Origin: Methanobacterium alkalithermotolerans
Lineage (GTDB): Archaea; Methanobacteriota; Methanobacteria; Methanobacteriales; Methanobacteriaceae
NCBI RefSeq assembly: GCF_018141185.1
Contig: NZ_CP058560.1
Span: forward strand, 1,488,001 to 1,552,000
Length of the DNA: 64,000 nt
Direction of reading: 5' to 3'
The translations under genes and the position numbers were made by a program. The notes under the pieces are model-generated. The model was not told the DNA's origin. It searched no databases and saw only the letters and a program-made list of their open reading frames with translations. Shown piece by piece: positions 19,023 to 28,038 of this stretch (the stretch's first letter is position 1; each line of letters begins with the position of its first letter).

Positions 19023-19245
19023 AATATAACACTCCTTATTAAGGTTATTTTATTGATTATAGATGATTAAATGGTTTATTAGCCTTATTTTAATTTATTA
19101 ATGTTTATTAGTCCTATAGGGGTAGAATCGATTATTTATTATTGATATATGCCTGTGCTAATACCACTGATTACTTTTCATACGCTCTCTATCTCTTTTT
19201 TTAAATAGTTCTTTAAACAAGTATGCTTATGTGGAAGTGATTTTA

Positions 19246-19425
19246 ATGTTTAAACTTAGCAAATCTGACTCAATTCCAAATTTAAGAAAAAAAAGGTCTT
19301 TAATTGATTTAGGACCTATTGACATTCAATCATGCATGGTGATACTCTTTATCACTATATTAATTCTGGCAAGCATAGTTTATGCCACTGCCATCCCTAA
19401 CTCGAATTTCCCGGCAGGAGTATAA
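19246..19425 (+). CDS. Small single-span membrane protein, uncharacterised
   Basis: The 59-residue product starts MFKLSKSDSIPNLRKKRSL, a basic cytoplasmic segment, then a single hydrophobic span (MVILFITILILASIVYATA) near residues 31-50 and a short polar tail with PNSNFPAGV. ATG at 19246 is preferred over GTG at 19231 because GTGA lies five bases before it. It is the only plus-strand gene in the first 21 kb and stands between archease and cdc6, transcribed away from archease. A TATA-like TTTAAATA lies near 19200. No family recognised; a signal-peptide-like pseudopilin or tail-anchored peptide is possible. Confidence 0.6.
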   Translation: MFKLSKSDSIPNLRKKRSLIDLGPIDIQSCMVILFITILILASIVYATAIPNSNFPAGV

Positions 19426-19479
19426 ACTTACAAGACCTCCTAAAAATTTCCTGCCAAAGCCCCCATATTAATTCATGAT

Positions 19480-20607
19480 TTAGAGGGTAACCATGCATTT
19501 ATTGATTTCCTCCTGGTTGAATCTTAAAATAATCAGCCGGGAGTTTCCCCTCATTCCTTTTCCAGTAAATTTGGTGTCTATCAATCTTAAAAACTCTAAT
19601 TTATCCAGCATCCTATTAAAGGAGGAATAACTACTTCCTCCTTTTTCCTTAAAAACCTTATACAAATCTCCCGCAGTTAAATTATCATCATTACATTTAC
19701 TTATAATTTTAAGAAGATCCGATTCTGCAGATGATAGTGATTTAAGGGTATGCATGAGATTCACTGGCCCGCTGCTTTTTACTGCTTTTTCTAAATGCTT
19801 TTTTTCTATAGCACGTGAAGCTTCTGCCTCTGCAAGATTACCACATACTCTTAAAAGATCAATACCTACTCTTAAATCTCCATTTTCTGAAGCATAGTTT
19901 GCTATTTCTTCTAAAATTTCATCTGAAATCACGTCGGGATAGAAACCGGTTTTCACCCTGTCCTTTAAAATGTTGAACATTTCATGGTGACTATAAGGTG
20001 AAAAAACAATTTCCTGGGGAATAAAAACTGAGTTCACATTTTTGTCCAGAGCATATCTGAACTCTATATCGGATAGAATAGCAAAAACTCCGGTTCTAAC
20101 TCCGGGAAACACTTCATATGCTCTTAAAATATCATAAAATATTTTATTGGCATTTTTACTGTGGAAAAGGTAATTAACATCATCTAAAGCAATTACCAGA
20201 GCTTTTTTATCAGACGCCAGTTTTTGCATAATACTGTGATATATCCTTGAAAATGGAACTCCTGTTTCAGGAGGATAATGTCCGAAAATCTTATGGTAAA
20301 TCTGGGAAAAAATTCCAAATCGGGTGGTATGAAGCTGACAATTTATATAACAACAAACTATCTGTTCAGAACTGCTTTCAACCATTTCAAAGACTTTTTT
20401 AATTGCAGTGGTCTTGCCGGTGGCACATGAACCAAGTATAACTGAATTAACTGGTCTTCCTTCTTTTAAAGCAGGACGGATACAAATGGCAAGGGCTTCC
20501 ATCTGGGAATCTCGATAATTATAATTTTTAGGAACATAATCCGGATTAAAGGCATTAATATCCTTAAAAATGGTTTCATCATGTAGCAGGATGTCTTTTA
20601 TATCCAT
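19480..20607 (-). CDS. Orc1/Cdc6-family AAA+ replication protein (Cdc6-2 type)
   Basis: The 375-residue protein has Walker A GSCATGKTT (about residue 58), Walker B LVIALDDVNYLF, sensor regions and a C-terminal winged helix (about 290-375). It is an archaeal origin-recognition/initiator homologue. The Walker A has an unusual SCA before TGKTT. Neither flank shows the extended ORB repeats or the AT-rich unwinding element of an origin, so this is probably the second Cdc6 paralogue rather than the origin-linked one. Start ATG at 20607 follows AGGTAATG. Confidence 0.9.
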   Translation of the reverse strand: MDIKDILLHDETIFKDINAFNPDYVPKNYNYRDSQMEALAICIRPALKEGRPVNSVILGSCATGKTTAIKKVFEMVESSSEQIVCCYINCQLHTTRFGIFSQIYHKIFGHYPPETGVPFSRIYHSIMQKLASDKKALVIALDDVNYLFHSKNANKIFYDILRAYEVFPGVRTGVFAILSDIEFRYALDKNVNSVFIPQEIVFSPYSHHEMFNILKDRVKTGFYPDVISDEILEEIANYASENGDLRVGIDLLRVCGNLAEAEASRAIEKKHLEKAVKSSGPVNLMHTLKSLSSAESDLLKIISKCNDDNLTAGDLYKVFKEKGGSSYSSFNRMLDKLEFLRLIDTKFTGKGMRGNSRLIILRFNQEEINKCMVTL

Positions 20608-20691
20608 AACATTACCTTTGTTTTACCTGATATAAATTCTATTAAATAATTGCCTCATGGAAAATTTTAATTTGGCTGTTTCTGCAATACA

Positions 20692-21426
20692 TTACTTTAA
20701 TTCTAAAAACTTTTCTAAATTTGAATGCTTCAAATTACATACTTCAACTTTCTCGTTTTTTATTATCCATTGAATTAATTTTTCAGCATATTCCAATTTT
20801 AATTCTTTAATAGGTCCCGCGGGTCCTACTTCAGAATCTATTTCTGGCCGGGAATATTTGCTAACTACCTTCCCAAAGTCCATTCCTGCTAAAATTAATT
20901 TTTTAGCCCCTAATTGCACTGCTAAAAAAACTGCCCGATCTCCATCAGTAAATCCTCCAAAATTATGAACATATTTCAAAGGAACACTTTGGGTGGTTCC
21001 TATAACTTTTTTTAAGGAACCGGAATATTTTAAAATATTTTCCAGATTATTTCCATGGGCATGTACCACCATAAATGCATTTTTATTATTTGCAATTATT
21101 AAATCATCTATATTGCCATCTAAATCAGTTACAATTATATGGGGAACCATATCTTCTTCTAAAAGGGCAGTAGTAGCTCCATCAGCAGCAACCAGAATAA
21201 AATCCGTGGAGTAAACCTTTTTTATAGATTTAACATGTTTTTTAAGGGAGGGACCTGCTCCAAATACAATGAAATTTTCACCTGAAGGCAATTCGGAAAG
21301 CGAAAGTGCCTTTCCTTTACTTAATATTTCATTTAAACGCCGGGCGGTTTTTTCATCATCTTCTTTGTTGAATCCAAATTTTTTTAGAATTTCCTCATAC
21401 CAGCCCATCCACACTTCAAGTTCCAT
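20692..21426 (-). CDS. mptE: 6-hydroxymethyl-7,8-dihydropterin pyrophosphokinase, MptE type (DUF115)
   Basis: The 244-residue protein has the DUF115 core: FIVFGAGPSLKKH (nucleotide loop), LVAADGATTALLE, DLDGNIDDL and GFTDGDRAVFLA. MptE diphosphorylates 6-hydroxymethyldihydropterin in tetrahydromethanopterin synthesis, replacing bacterial FolK. No other methanopterin gene is adjacent, although a chorismate-lyase-like gene that may feed the same cofactor lies at 52190. Start at 21426 gives MELEVWMGWYEE; an internal ATG six codons in has a nearby GTG-rich site and cannot be excluded. Confidence 0.88.
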   Translation of the reverse strand: MELEVWMGWYEEILKKFGFNKEDDEKTARRLNEILSKGKALSLSELPSGENFIVFGAGPSLKKHVKSIKKVYSTDFILVAADGATTALLEEDMVPHIIVTDLDGNIDDLIIANNKNAFMVVHAHGNNLENILKYSGSLKKVIGTTQSVPLKYVHNFGGFTDGDRAVFLAVQLGAKKLILAGMDFGKVVSKYSRPEIDSEVGPAGPIKELKLEYAEKLIQWIIKNEKVEVCNLKHSNLEKFLELK

Positions 21427-21746
21427 GTAATTAAATTAAATAGATATCCTAAATAAATTTATCATAATCTCCAGACCACACATATTCCATAAATCATTTA
21501 ATGAATCCGGACCAGGTATTTTAAAAGGGCTAAAAAAATGAGTTAAACTGCTTACTACTTCCTTTTTCTTTAGAAAAAAATTTCAAAATACTTGCACCGA
21601 ATATTAATTTTATGATTTAATTGATTAAGAATAAATCTTTTTATAATCCAAGTTATAAATGGTAGATTAAAATTTAATAATTCTTTGAAACTAAAAATAA
21701 TCTAAGATCAAAATCCTAATTATGATCTGGTTGGAGGTTTGTTAAA
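21427..21746. promoter_or_regulatory. Divergent promoter region between mptE and the class V aminotransferase
   Basis: The 320-base spacer separates two divergent genes and should hold both promoters. For the plus-strand gene a TATA-like TTTTTATA lies at 21638-21645, with a GGAGGT ribosome binding site at about 21732. A minus-strand TATA for mptE is not clear in the AT-rich sequence. No RNA gene, repeat or additional ORF is visible. Confidence 0.45.
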
Positions 21747-22901
21747 ATGAATGAAACATTACTAATGATTCCCGGACCCACCCGGGTAGCACCCCGAGTA
21801 TTGAAGGCCATGTCTGAGAATATAGTAAACCATAGAAGTGCTCTTTTTGGTAAAATTCTAACTGAAACTACACAGATGATGTCTGATGTATTTAGAACCA
21901 GCAATAAATCTTATTTAATCACAGGTTCTGGTACTGCAGCCATGGAAGCGGCTATGGCCAATATTATTCAACCTGGTGATAAAATATTAAGTGTGGTTGG
22001 AGGTAAATTCGGTCAGAGGTTCATGCAAATTGTGGATGCTTTTGGTGGTGAACCTGAATCCATCGAAGTGGAATGGGGAGAAGCAGTAAACCCGCAGGAG
22101 ATAAAAAACTATTTAGATAATAATCCGGACATAAAAGCGGTTACTGTGGTCCATAACGAAACTTCAACTGGTGTTGCAAACCCCATAAAAGAAATAGGAA
22201 AAATTATGCAGGATTATGATGCATTATATGTGGTGGATACAGTTTCTTCTTTAGGGGGAGATGAAGTTGACGTGGATGGATATGGAATTGATATCTGTGT
22301 CACCGGATCTCAAAAATGTTTAGCTGCACCTCCGGGTATGGCAGCCATTACCTTAAGTGACGATGCCTGGGAAATAGTAGATCAGATTGAGCCCCAGAGC
22401 TACTACTTAAATCTGAAAAAGTACAGAAAAAGTGGGAATGCAGAACCTCCTGAAACACCTTATACTCCTTCTGTATCTTTAATGTATGCTATGCACGAAG
22501 CACTAAATGTTATAATGGAAGAAGGTTTAAATCAGAGAGTAAAAAGACATCAATTAGCTGCTAAAGCAACAAGAAATGCAATAAAAGCCTTAAATTTGGA
22601 ATTATTCCCTAAAGAAGAAGTATCTTCCACTACTGTTACGGCCATCAATATTCCAGAAGGGGTCACTGATGCCGAGCTACGGGGTACCATGCGTAATAAG
22701 TACCATGTGGAACTGGCTGGAGGTCAGGATCACCTTAAAGGCAATGTCTTCCGGATTGGTCACATGGGCAATATAACTCATAGGGAACTAATAACTACCA
22801 TATCTGCTTTAGAAATGACATTAAGAGAATTAGGATTTGAAATTGAAATGGGTGAGGGTGTAGCTTCTGTTGCAGATGTTTATCTCCCAGAAAACCTCTG
22901 A
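21747..22901 (+). CDS. Class V aminotransferase, alanine-glyoxylate/serine-pyruvate family
   Basis: The 384-residue PLP enzyme begins IPGPTRVAPRVLKAM and NHRSALFG, the signature of the alanine-glyoxylate/serine-pyruvate branch; VTGSQKCLAAPPGMA contains the Schiff-base lysine. GTAAMEAAMAN and VVHNETSTG are cofactor and substrate contacts. Archaeal members are assigned to serine/pyruvate or alanine/glyoxylate transamination, or reverse glycine/serine metabolism. The exact substrate is not evident. Start ATG follows GGAGGT. It converges with the acetolactate-synthase-like gene, 42 bases apart. Confidence 0.88.
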   Translation: MNETLLMIPGPTRVAPRVLKAMSENIVNHRSALFGKILTETTQMMSDVFRTSNKSYLITGSGTAAMEAAMANIIQPGDKILSVVGGKFGQRFMQIVDAFGGEPESIEVEWGEAVNPQEIKNYLDNNPDIKAVTVVHNETSTGVANPIKEIGKIMQDYDALYVVDTVSSLGGDEVDVDGYGIDICVTGSQKCLAAPPGMAAITLSDDAWEIVDQIEPQSYYLNLKKYRKSGNAEPPETPYTPSVSLMYAMHEALNVIMEEGLNQRVKRHQLAAKATRNAIKALNLELFPKEEVSSTTVTAINIPEGVTDAELRGTMRNKYHVELAGGQDHLKGNVFRIGHMGNITHRELITTISALEMTLRELGFEIEMGEGVASVADVYLPENL

Positions 22902-22943
22902 ATTTCTTTTTTAAACCTTTTTTAAATTTAATTATTTTTTTTC

Positions 22944-24554
22944 TTATTCCCGCATTTGTGAGGGTAAGGGAATATTTTCCTGGGGATCAACTATAATCTC
23001 AACTAAATAGGGCTTATTTGATTTTATGGCTTTATCAACTGCATTAAATACGTCATCTGAAGATTCTACTCTAACCGAATCTATTCCATAAGATTTACCT
23101 AACATAACAAAGTTCGGGTTTTCCAGTGCCACCTGAAATGCACCCTGATAGAAGGTATCCTGCCACTGGCGAATTATTCCCAGGCAGTGATTATTAAGGA
23201 CACATATCACCACCGGTATGTTTTCCTGTTTGATGGTGGCCAGTTCCTGCAGGGTCATTTGAAAACCACCATCTCCGGTAATAACTACTGTATGTGATTG
23301 TGGACAGGCCAGAAAACAGCCTATGCTGGCAGGCAATCCATAACCCATAGGACCAAATGAACCAGAAAATATAAGTGAACCGGGTTTTTTAACTTTTTTT
23401 AGAAGAGTAACCCAGGTGGTATGGGAACCAGCATCATTTACAATGGTAGAATCACCTGACGCTTTTAAAATTTGTTTAATAGCTTCCTGTGGCTTCAAAG
23501 GCCCTTTTTGTATTTTATGTTTTGGTTTTAAATACAAAGAATCAGGGAATTTTTTTCTAATTTCACTTAACCAGGTAGAGCTATCTGGAAAATCTAAGGA
23601 TTTAAACTTATGCAGGACGTTTTTAACATTACTCTGAATATTTATATGGCCTTTTAATACTTCTGAATCAATATTGACATGTATTATTTTAGCATCTCCT
23701 ATCCCCACCAGGGTACGTTCTGATAAGCGGCAGCCCAGGGCAATTATCACATCAGAATTTACCCCGGCATAATTTGCCCGGCCTGTTCCGCGGGTCCCTA
23801 TCATGCCTAAAGATAAGGGATCATATTCACTTAAAACACCTCTTGCAGGATAAGTGGTTGCTACGGGTATTTTATTATTATTAATAAATCTTCTGAAGTC
23901 TTTCACCGAATGAGACCATATAATGCCTGATCCTGCAATCACTAAAGGTTTTTTACAATTTTCAATAGCATTAACTGCCTGGGAGAAATCATTAAATTCG
24001 TTTTCAGAGTAATATTTTACATTTTCTGCTAGTAAACTGTAATCTAGTTCCTCTTCCAGAACATCTTTAGGGATATTTATATGCACCGGACCGGTGGGGC
24101 CATATTTGAGCATTTTAAGTACTAATTTAAGCTTTAAAATTGCATCTGGAGCATTTTCAGCATAAAAACTTTCCAGGGTGATATTTTGGAATATATTGCA
24201 CAATTCCACATCCTGAAATCCACCTTCACCTTTAAGATAGGTGGGTACATCTCCAGTAATAACCAGCATAGGCACTGCATCTTTGTAGGCAGTAGCAACT
24301 CCCATTACCAGGTTTAAAGCTCCGGGACCTGCTGTAGCAACACAAACTCCGATTTTACCTGATGAACGGGCATACCCATCTGCAGCATGAGCCGCCGCCT
24401 GTTCGTGCCTTACCAGGATATGCTTTATTGTGGAAACACGAAGAGCATCATATAAAGGCAGGACCTGTTCACCTGGGTGACCGAATATATATTCCACCTG
24501 TTTTTCCTGGAGTAGTTTTACAATTGCAGAACTACATTTGATAGGATGGTCCAT
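22944..24554 (-). CDS. Thiamine-diphosphate enzyme of the acetolactate synthase large-subunit family
   Basis: The 536-residue protein has three ThDP-enzyme domains: HPGEQVLPLYDAL and RHEQAAAHAADGYARSSGK (PYR domain with catalytic Glu), a central FAD-binding-like domain, and GDGGFQMTLQELATIKQENI with NNHCLGIIRQWQDTFY (PP domain). The GIxRQWQ-x2-FY stretch is typical of acetolactate synthase. No small regulatory ilvH/ilvN subunit is adjacent and ilvC is not present, so a different 2-oxoacid decarboxylase or synthase role is possible. It is divergent from acs. Confidence 0.8.
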   Translation of the reverse strand: MDHPIKCSSAIVKLLQEKQVEYIFGHPGEQVLPLYDALRVSTIKHILVRHEQAAAHAADGYARSSGKIGVCVATAGPGALNLVMGVATAYKDAVPMLVITGDVPTYLKGEGGFQDVELCNIFQNITLESFYAENAPDAILKLKLVLKMLKYGPTGPVHINIPKDVLEEELDYSLLAENVKYYSENEFNDFSQAVNAIENCKKPLVIAGSGIIWSHSVKDFRRFINNNKIPVATTYPARGVLSEYDPLSLGMIGTRGTGRANYAGVNSDVIIALGCRLSERTLVGIGDAKIIHVNIDSEVLKGHINIQSNVKNVLHKFKSLDFPDSSTWLSEIRKKFPDSLYLKPKHKIQKGPLKPQEAIKQILKASGDSTIVNDAGSHTTWVTLLKKVKKPGSLIFSGSFGPMGYGLPASIGCFLACPQSHTVVITGDGGFQMTLQELATIKQENIPVVICVLNNHCLGIIRQWQDTFYQGAFQVALENPNFVMLGKSYGIDSVRVESSDDVFNAVDKAIKSNKPYLVEIIVDPQENIPLPSQMRE

Positions 24555-24769
24555 TTTTTCATTAATTATAAAACCCTCTTAAAATTTATACCACTAATTC
24601 AATGACTATGCTATTTATTCTGGTGGATTAAAAATTTTTGCAAAACTAAAACTTCTAAAATCAAATTTCTTAAAATAAACACTGATAAAAAATCCATGTT
24701 AATTCCCTCCCTTTAATTAAAAATAGAAAATTATTCAAATATCCCCTTACAAAATATGAATCAGCTAAA

Positions 24770-24791
24770 TTATTATTTAAGTAAATAATAA
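24770..24791. promoter_or_regulatory. Perfect palindrome in the acs leader (candidate operator)
   Basis: Arms TTATTATTTA and TAAATAATAA are exact inverted repeats of ten bases separated by two bases (AG), ending only a few bases before the acs ribosome binding site and 13 bases before ATG 24805. The length and perfect match exceed what the AT-rich background usually gives. Its position fits a repressor site or mRNA hairpin controlling acetate activation. Confidence 0.5.
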
Positions 24792-24804
24792 AGGCGGGGA
24801 TTTA

Positions 24805-26757
24805 ATGGGGAAAAATTTAGATGCATTGCTTAAAGAAGAACGTATTTTCAAGCCAGATGAAGAATTAGTATCCAACAGCAATATCAAGCAATGGATGGAT
24901 ATGCATGGCATTAAAAATTACGATGAACTTTTAGAAAAATCAGCTGCTAATCCAGAATGGTTCTGGGATGAGATGGCCAGGGACCTGGTTTGGTTTGAAG
25001 ATTATAATGAGGTTTTAGAATGGAAAGCCCCCCATGCTAGCTGGTTTTTAGATGGAAAATTTAATATTGCCTATAATGCTCTGGATAGACATATTAAATC
25101 AGGTAGAAAAAATAAACTGGCCTACATCTGGGAGAGTGAGAAAGGGGAAGTACGTAAATTTACTTATTTTGAATTGTATCGTGAAGTTAATCGCCTGGCA
25201 AACGCTCTTAAAAAAATGGGGATTAAAAAGGGCGATAGGGTTAGTATATACTTACCCATGATTCCAGAACTGCCTATAGCAATGCTGGCATGTGCCCGTA
25301 TTGGTGCAGTGCATAGTGTGGTTTTTTCTGGCTTTTGGGCTAAAGCATTTCAGGAAAGAGCTAAGGATGCTCAGTCAAAGGTAGCCATAACAGCGGACGG
25401 ATTTTACAGGAGAGGTAAACTTTTAAAATTAAAGGATACTTTAGATGAAGTAATGGAACATATACCTTCTCTAGAAAAAGTGGTGGTGGTAAAAAACACC
25501 CACTGCGATCTGGATATGAAGAAAGGAAGAGATGTATATTGGGAAGAAGTCATCCAAAATGAAAGTATGGAATGCTCCTGTGAAGAAATGGATTCAGAAG
25601 ACCCCTTATTTATTCTTTATACTTCTGGTACTACTGGAAAACCCAAAGGAGTCCTTCATACTCATGGAGGATATGCGGTGGGAGCCTCTACCACACTTAA
25701 ATTTGTATTTGACATCAAAGATCAGGATATCTGGTGGTGTGCAGCAGATATAGGATGGATCACTGGTCATAGTTACATTGTATATGCCCCTTTAATACTG
25801 GGTGCCACTTCGGTGATGTTTGAGGGAACACCGGATTATCCTGATCCAGGAAGGTTCTGGGAAATTATTGAAAAATATGGGGTAAGTATTTTTTATACAG
25901 CTCCCACTACCATTCGCCTGTTCATGAAATATGGGGAAAAATGGCCCCAAAAATATAACATGAACACTTTAAGGATTTTAGGTTCTGTAGGAGAACCCAT
26001 TAATCCTGAAGCATGGATGTGGTACCACCAGCACATAGGAAATAGAAAATGTCCTATTATGGATACCTGGTGGCAAACTGAAACAGGTATGCATCTAATA
26101 ACTCCCTTACCTATAACTCCTTTAAAACCAGGGTCAGCAGTTAAACCTTTTCCCACCATTAAAGCAGAAATAAAAGACGATGAAGGAAATACTTTAACTA
26201 AAGGGGGCGGACATTTAGTTATTAAAAATCCCTGGCCGGCTATGTTTCGGACACTTTTTGGAGAACCAGAAAGATATGTGGAATCTTACTGGAGTAAATT
26301 CCCTGATACTTATTTAAGTGGTGATGTGGCCCGCCTTGATCAGGATGGTTATTACTGGATTCAGGGAAGAGAAGACGATGTTTTAAATGTGGCAGGACAT
26401 AGAATAAGTACTGCTGAGGTTGAATCTGCTCTGGTTAGTCATCCTTCTGTGGTTGAATCTGCGGTGGTTGGAAAACCAGACCTGCTTAAAGGTGAAGAAA
26501 TTTCTGCTTTTGTGGTGCTTGGTGAAGAATACCAGGCTGACCCGCAATTAAAAAATGAACTTAGAGACCATGTTAGAAAAGAGATAGGGCCTATAGCAAG
26601 TCCATCATATATTGGTTTTGTGGATGACCTTCCTAAAACCCGTTCAGGAAAAATTATGCGCAGGGTTATTAAAGCAAAGGTTAAATCAGAGGATGTGGGT
26701 GATACAAGTACCCTGGCCAATCCAGAATCAGTTGATGCACTGGATAGGGCCATTTAA
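24805..26757 (+). CDS. acs: Acetate-CoA ligase (AMP-forming)
   Basis: The 650-residue protein is full length. YTSGTTGKPKGVLHTHGGY is the AMP-binding P-loop, DIWWCAADIGWITGHSYIVYAPL and MFEGTPDYPDPGRFW are acetyl-CoA synthetase signatures, DTWWQTETG follows, and PKTRSGKIMRR contains the lysine targeted by acetylation. It activates acetate to acetyl-CoA for assimilation in an autotrophic methanogen. The gene is alone on its strand with a perfect palindrome in its leader. From memory the Methanothermobacter orthologue is split into two genes; here it is intact. Confidence 0.96.
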   Translation: MGKNLDALLKEERIFKPDEELVSNSNIKQWMDMHGIKNYDELLEKSAANPEWFWDEMARDLVWFEDYNEVLEWKAPHASWFLDGKFNIAYNALDRHIKSGRKNKLAYIWESEKGEVRKFTYFELYREVNRLANALKKMGIKKGDRVSIYLPMIPELPIAMLACARIGAVHSVVFSGFWAKAFQERAKDAQSKVAITADGFYRRGKLLKLKDTLDEVMEHIPSLEKVVVVKNTHCDLDMKKGRDVYWEEVIQNESMECSCEEMDSEDPLFILYTSGTTGKPKGVLHTHGGYAVGASTTLKFVFDIKDQDIWWCAADIGWITGHSYIVYAPLILGATSVMFEGTPDYPDPGRFWEIIEKYGVSIFYTAPTTIRLFMKYGEKWPQKYNMNTLRILGSVGEPINPEAWMWYHQHIGNRKCPIMDTWWQTETGMHLITPLPITPLKPGSAVKPFPTIKAEIKDDEGNTLTKGGGHLVIKNPWPAMFRTLFGEPERYVESYWSKFPDTYLSGDVARLDQDGYYWIQGREDDVLNVAGHRISTAEVESALVSHPSVVESAVVGKPDLLKGEEISAFVVLGEEYQADPQLKNELRDHVRKEIGPIASPSYIGFVDDLPKTRSGKIMRRVIKAKVKSEDVGDTSTLANPESVDALDRAI

Positions 26758-26788
26758 TTTTTATTTTTCCTTAACGGATTAATAAAAA

Positions 26789-27247
26789 TTATAATTCTGA
26801 TTCCTGGTAAGAGCCATTATATTCTCCAGATCCTCTTACTTCAAATACCACTCCCTGAGCAATACGCTCCCCCTGCTTTAGCTGATAATCAAATTCACCA
26901 TAGTTATATAGCATGAATTGCAAGGTTCCATAAAATCCAGGGTCACCTACAGCAGTATGTACTGATATGAAGGACCTTAAAAGGGTAGATCGAGGGAGAT
27001 AAAGCATAGAAAAACCCTTTGGAATCTTAATTTTCCGATCAATAGTGGCCAGATAGGCGGTTTTTGGCTTCAGAATATAAATAGGGGGTTCTAATTTTTT
27101 CAGTTCTGGTAAATTTTTTTCATTATCTATTAAAGATCCAGGGCTTTTTTGAAGGTATATTTCATCCAAGGGAAGATCTATTCCTGAAGGCTGCACATGT
27201 TCTTTGAAATTAGGAAATAGTTTAATAAGTTCTTTTTCGCCAATTAT
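26789..27247 (-). CDS. dUTPase/dCTP deaminase family protein with apparent ATA start
   Basis: The family core is clear: HVQPSGIDL, LPRSTLLRSF, HTAVGDPGFYGTLQF and QLKQGERIAQGVVF, as in archaeal dCTP deaminase/dUTPase proteins that keep dUTP out of DNA. The reading frame stays open upstream of a GTG at 27196, encoding IIGEKELIKLFPNFKEH, which belongs to the conserved N-terminus, but this extension contains no ATG, GTG or TTG. GGAGG lies seven bases before an ATA codon at 27245-27247. I therefore infer initiation at ATA (152 residues). GTG at 27196 would give 135 residues and would cut the N-terminal strand. Converges with acs. Confidence 0.8.
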   Translation of the reverse strand: MIGEKELIKLFPNFKEHVQPSGIDLPLDEIYLQKSPGSLIDNEKNLPELKKLEPPIYILKPKTAYLATIDRKIKIPKGFSMLYLPRSTLLRSFISVHTAVGDPGFYGTLQFMLYNYGEFDYQLKQGERIAQGVVFEVRGSGEYNGSYQESEL

Positions 27248-27425
27248 ACGTATTCCTCCGTTACTACTATGATTTAATTATCTGTAATCGCAGATAGCTA
27301 TGATTTTACATTTGTGAGACTATAGGGTTAATTTTTAACAATTATCCGCATATGTATTTTACATTTAACAATTAACTAAAATTGATTCAAGCTGTTTTAT
27401 AAAGACACTGGACAGTTTGATTTGG

Positions 27426-27938
27426 TTAAGGGGTTTTAAGTTTTTTAAGTGTGGCTTTTATAAATTCAGGGATATCACCCGGATATCTACTGGATATGAT
27501 GTTAGCATCTTCTACAACTTCCTGGTCAAGATATTCTGCACCTGCATTTATTATATCCTGTTTTATTGATTTCCATCCGGTTATCTTACGGTCTTTTAGA
27601 ACTTTTGCTGTTATCAAAAGCTGTGGGGCATGGCAGATAGCAAATACCGGCTTACCACTTTCTACAAATTCCCGGGTAAATTTTACTACATTTTCATTTA
27701 CTCGCAAAATATCTGGAGAGAAACCACCTGGTATCAGAAGTGCATCAAAATCTTCAACATGGGTTTGTTCTATATCCTGGTCAATAAGAACTGATGTATC
27801 TTTTTTTCCTTTAACCATAGTACCTTTATTAATACCAATATGAACCAGATCATGCCCTTTATTTTTAAAAGCAGATGCAGGCTTGATGTACTCAACGTCT
27901 TCAAATAAATTATCAATTAAAACTGCAATTACACTCAT
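27426..27938 (-). CDS. DJ-1/PfpI family protein (class I glutamine amidotransferase-like)
   Basis: The 170-residue protein begins MSVIAVLIDNLFEDVEYIKPASAFK and carries the family nucleophile elbow PVFAICHAPQLL with the catalytic Cys-His pair, and DALLIPGGFSPD with a backbone-binding glutamate/aspartate region. Members act as glyoxalase III/deglycase-type hydrolases or chaperones; a protease role is uncertain. ATG at 27938 is chosen because GGTGG lies five bases upstream, over an alternative upstream start at 27950. It may protect against aldehyde stress; no partner gene is adjacent. Confidence 0.88.
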   Translation of the reverse strand: MSVIAVLIDNLFEDVEYIKPASAFKNKGHDLVHIGINKGTMVKGKKDTSVLIDQDIEQTHVEDFDALLIPGGFSPDILRVNENVVKFTREFVESGKPVFAICHAPQLLITAKVLKDRKITGWKSIKQDIINAGAEYLDQEVVEDANIISSRYPGDIPEFIKATLKKLKTP

Positions 27939-28038
27939 TAAAACCACCATTTTAATATATATTAGAATTGTGTTAAGTAAATTTATATGATAATATTAAT
28001 AAATTATAGTAAAATAATTAAAAATGAAGGGTGATAAA

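Noticed and set aside
19426..20691. Replication origin next to the Orc1/Cdc6 gene
   Set aside because: Both flanking spacers are short (under 100 bases) and show no ORB-type repeats or long AT-rich unwinding element.
27279..27296. Inverted repeat TATCTG/CAGATA upstream of the dUTPase-like gene
   Set aside because: It is a six-base palindrome of the kind common in AT-rich spacers, with no second copy or clear position relative to a promoter.
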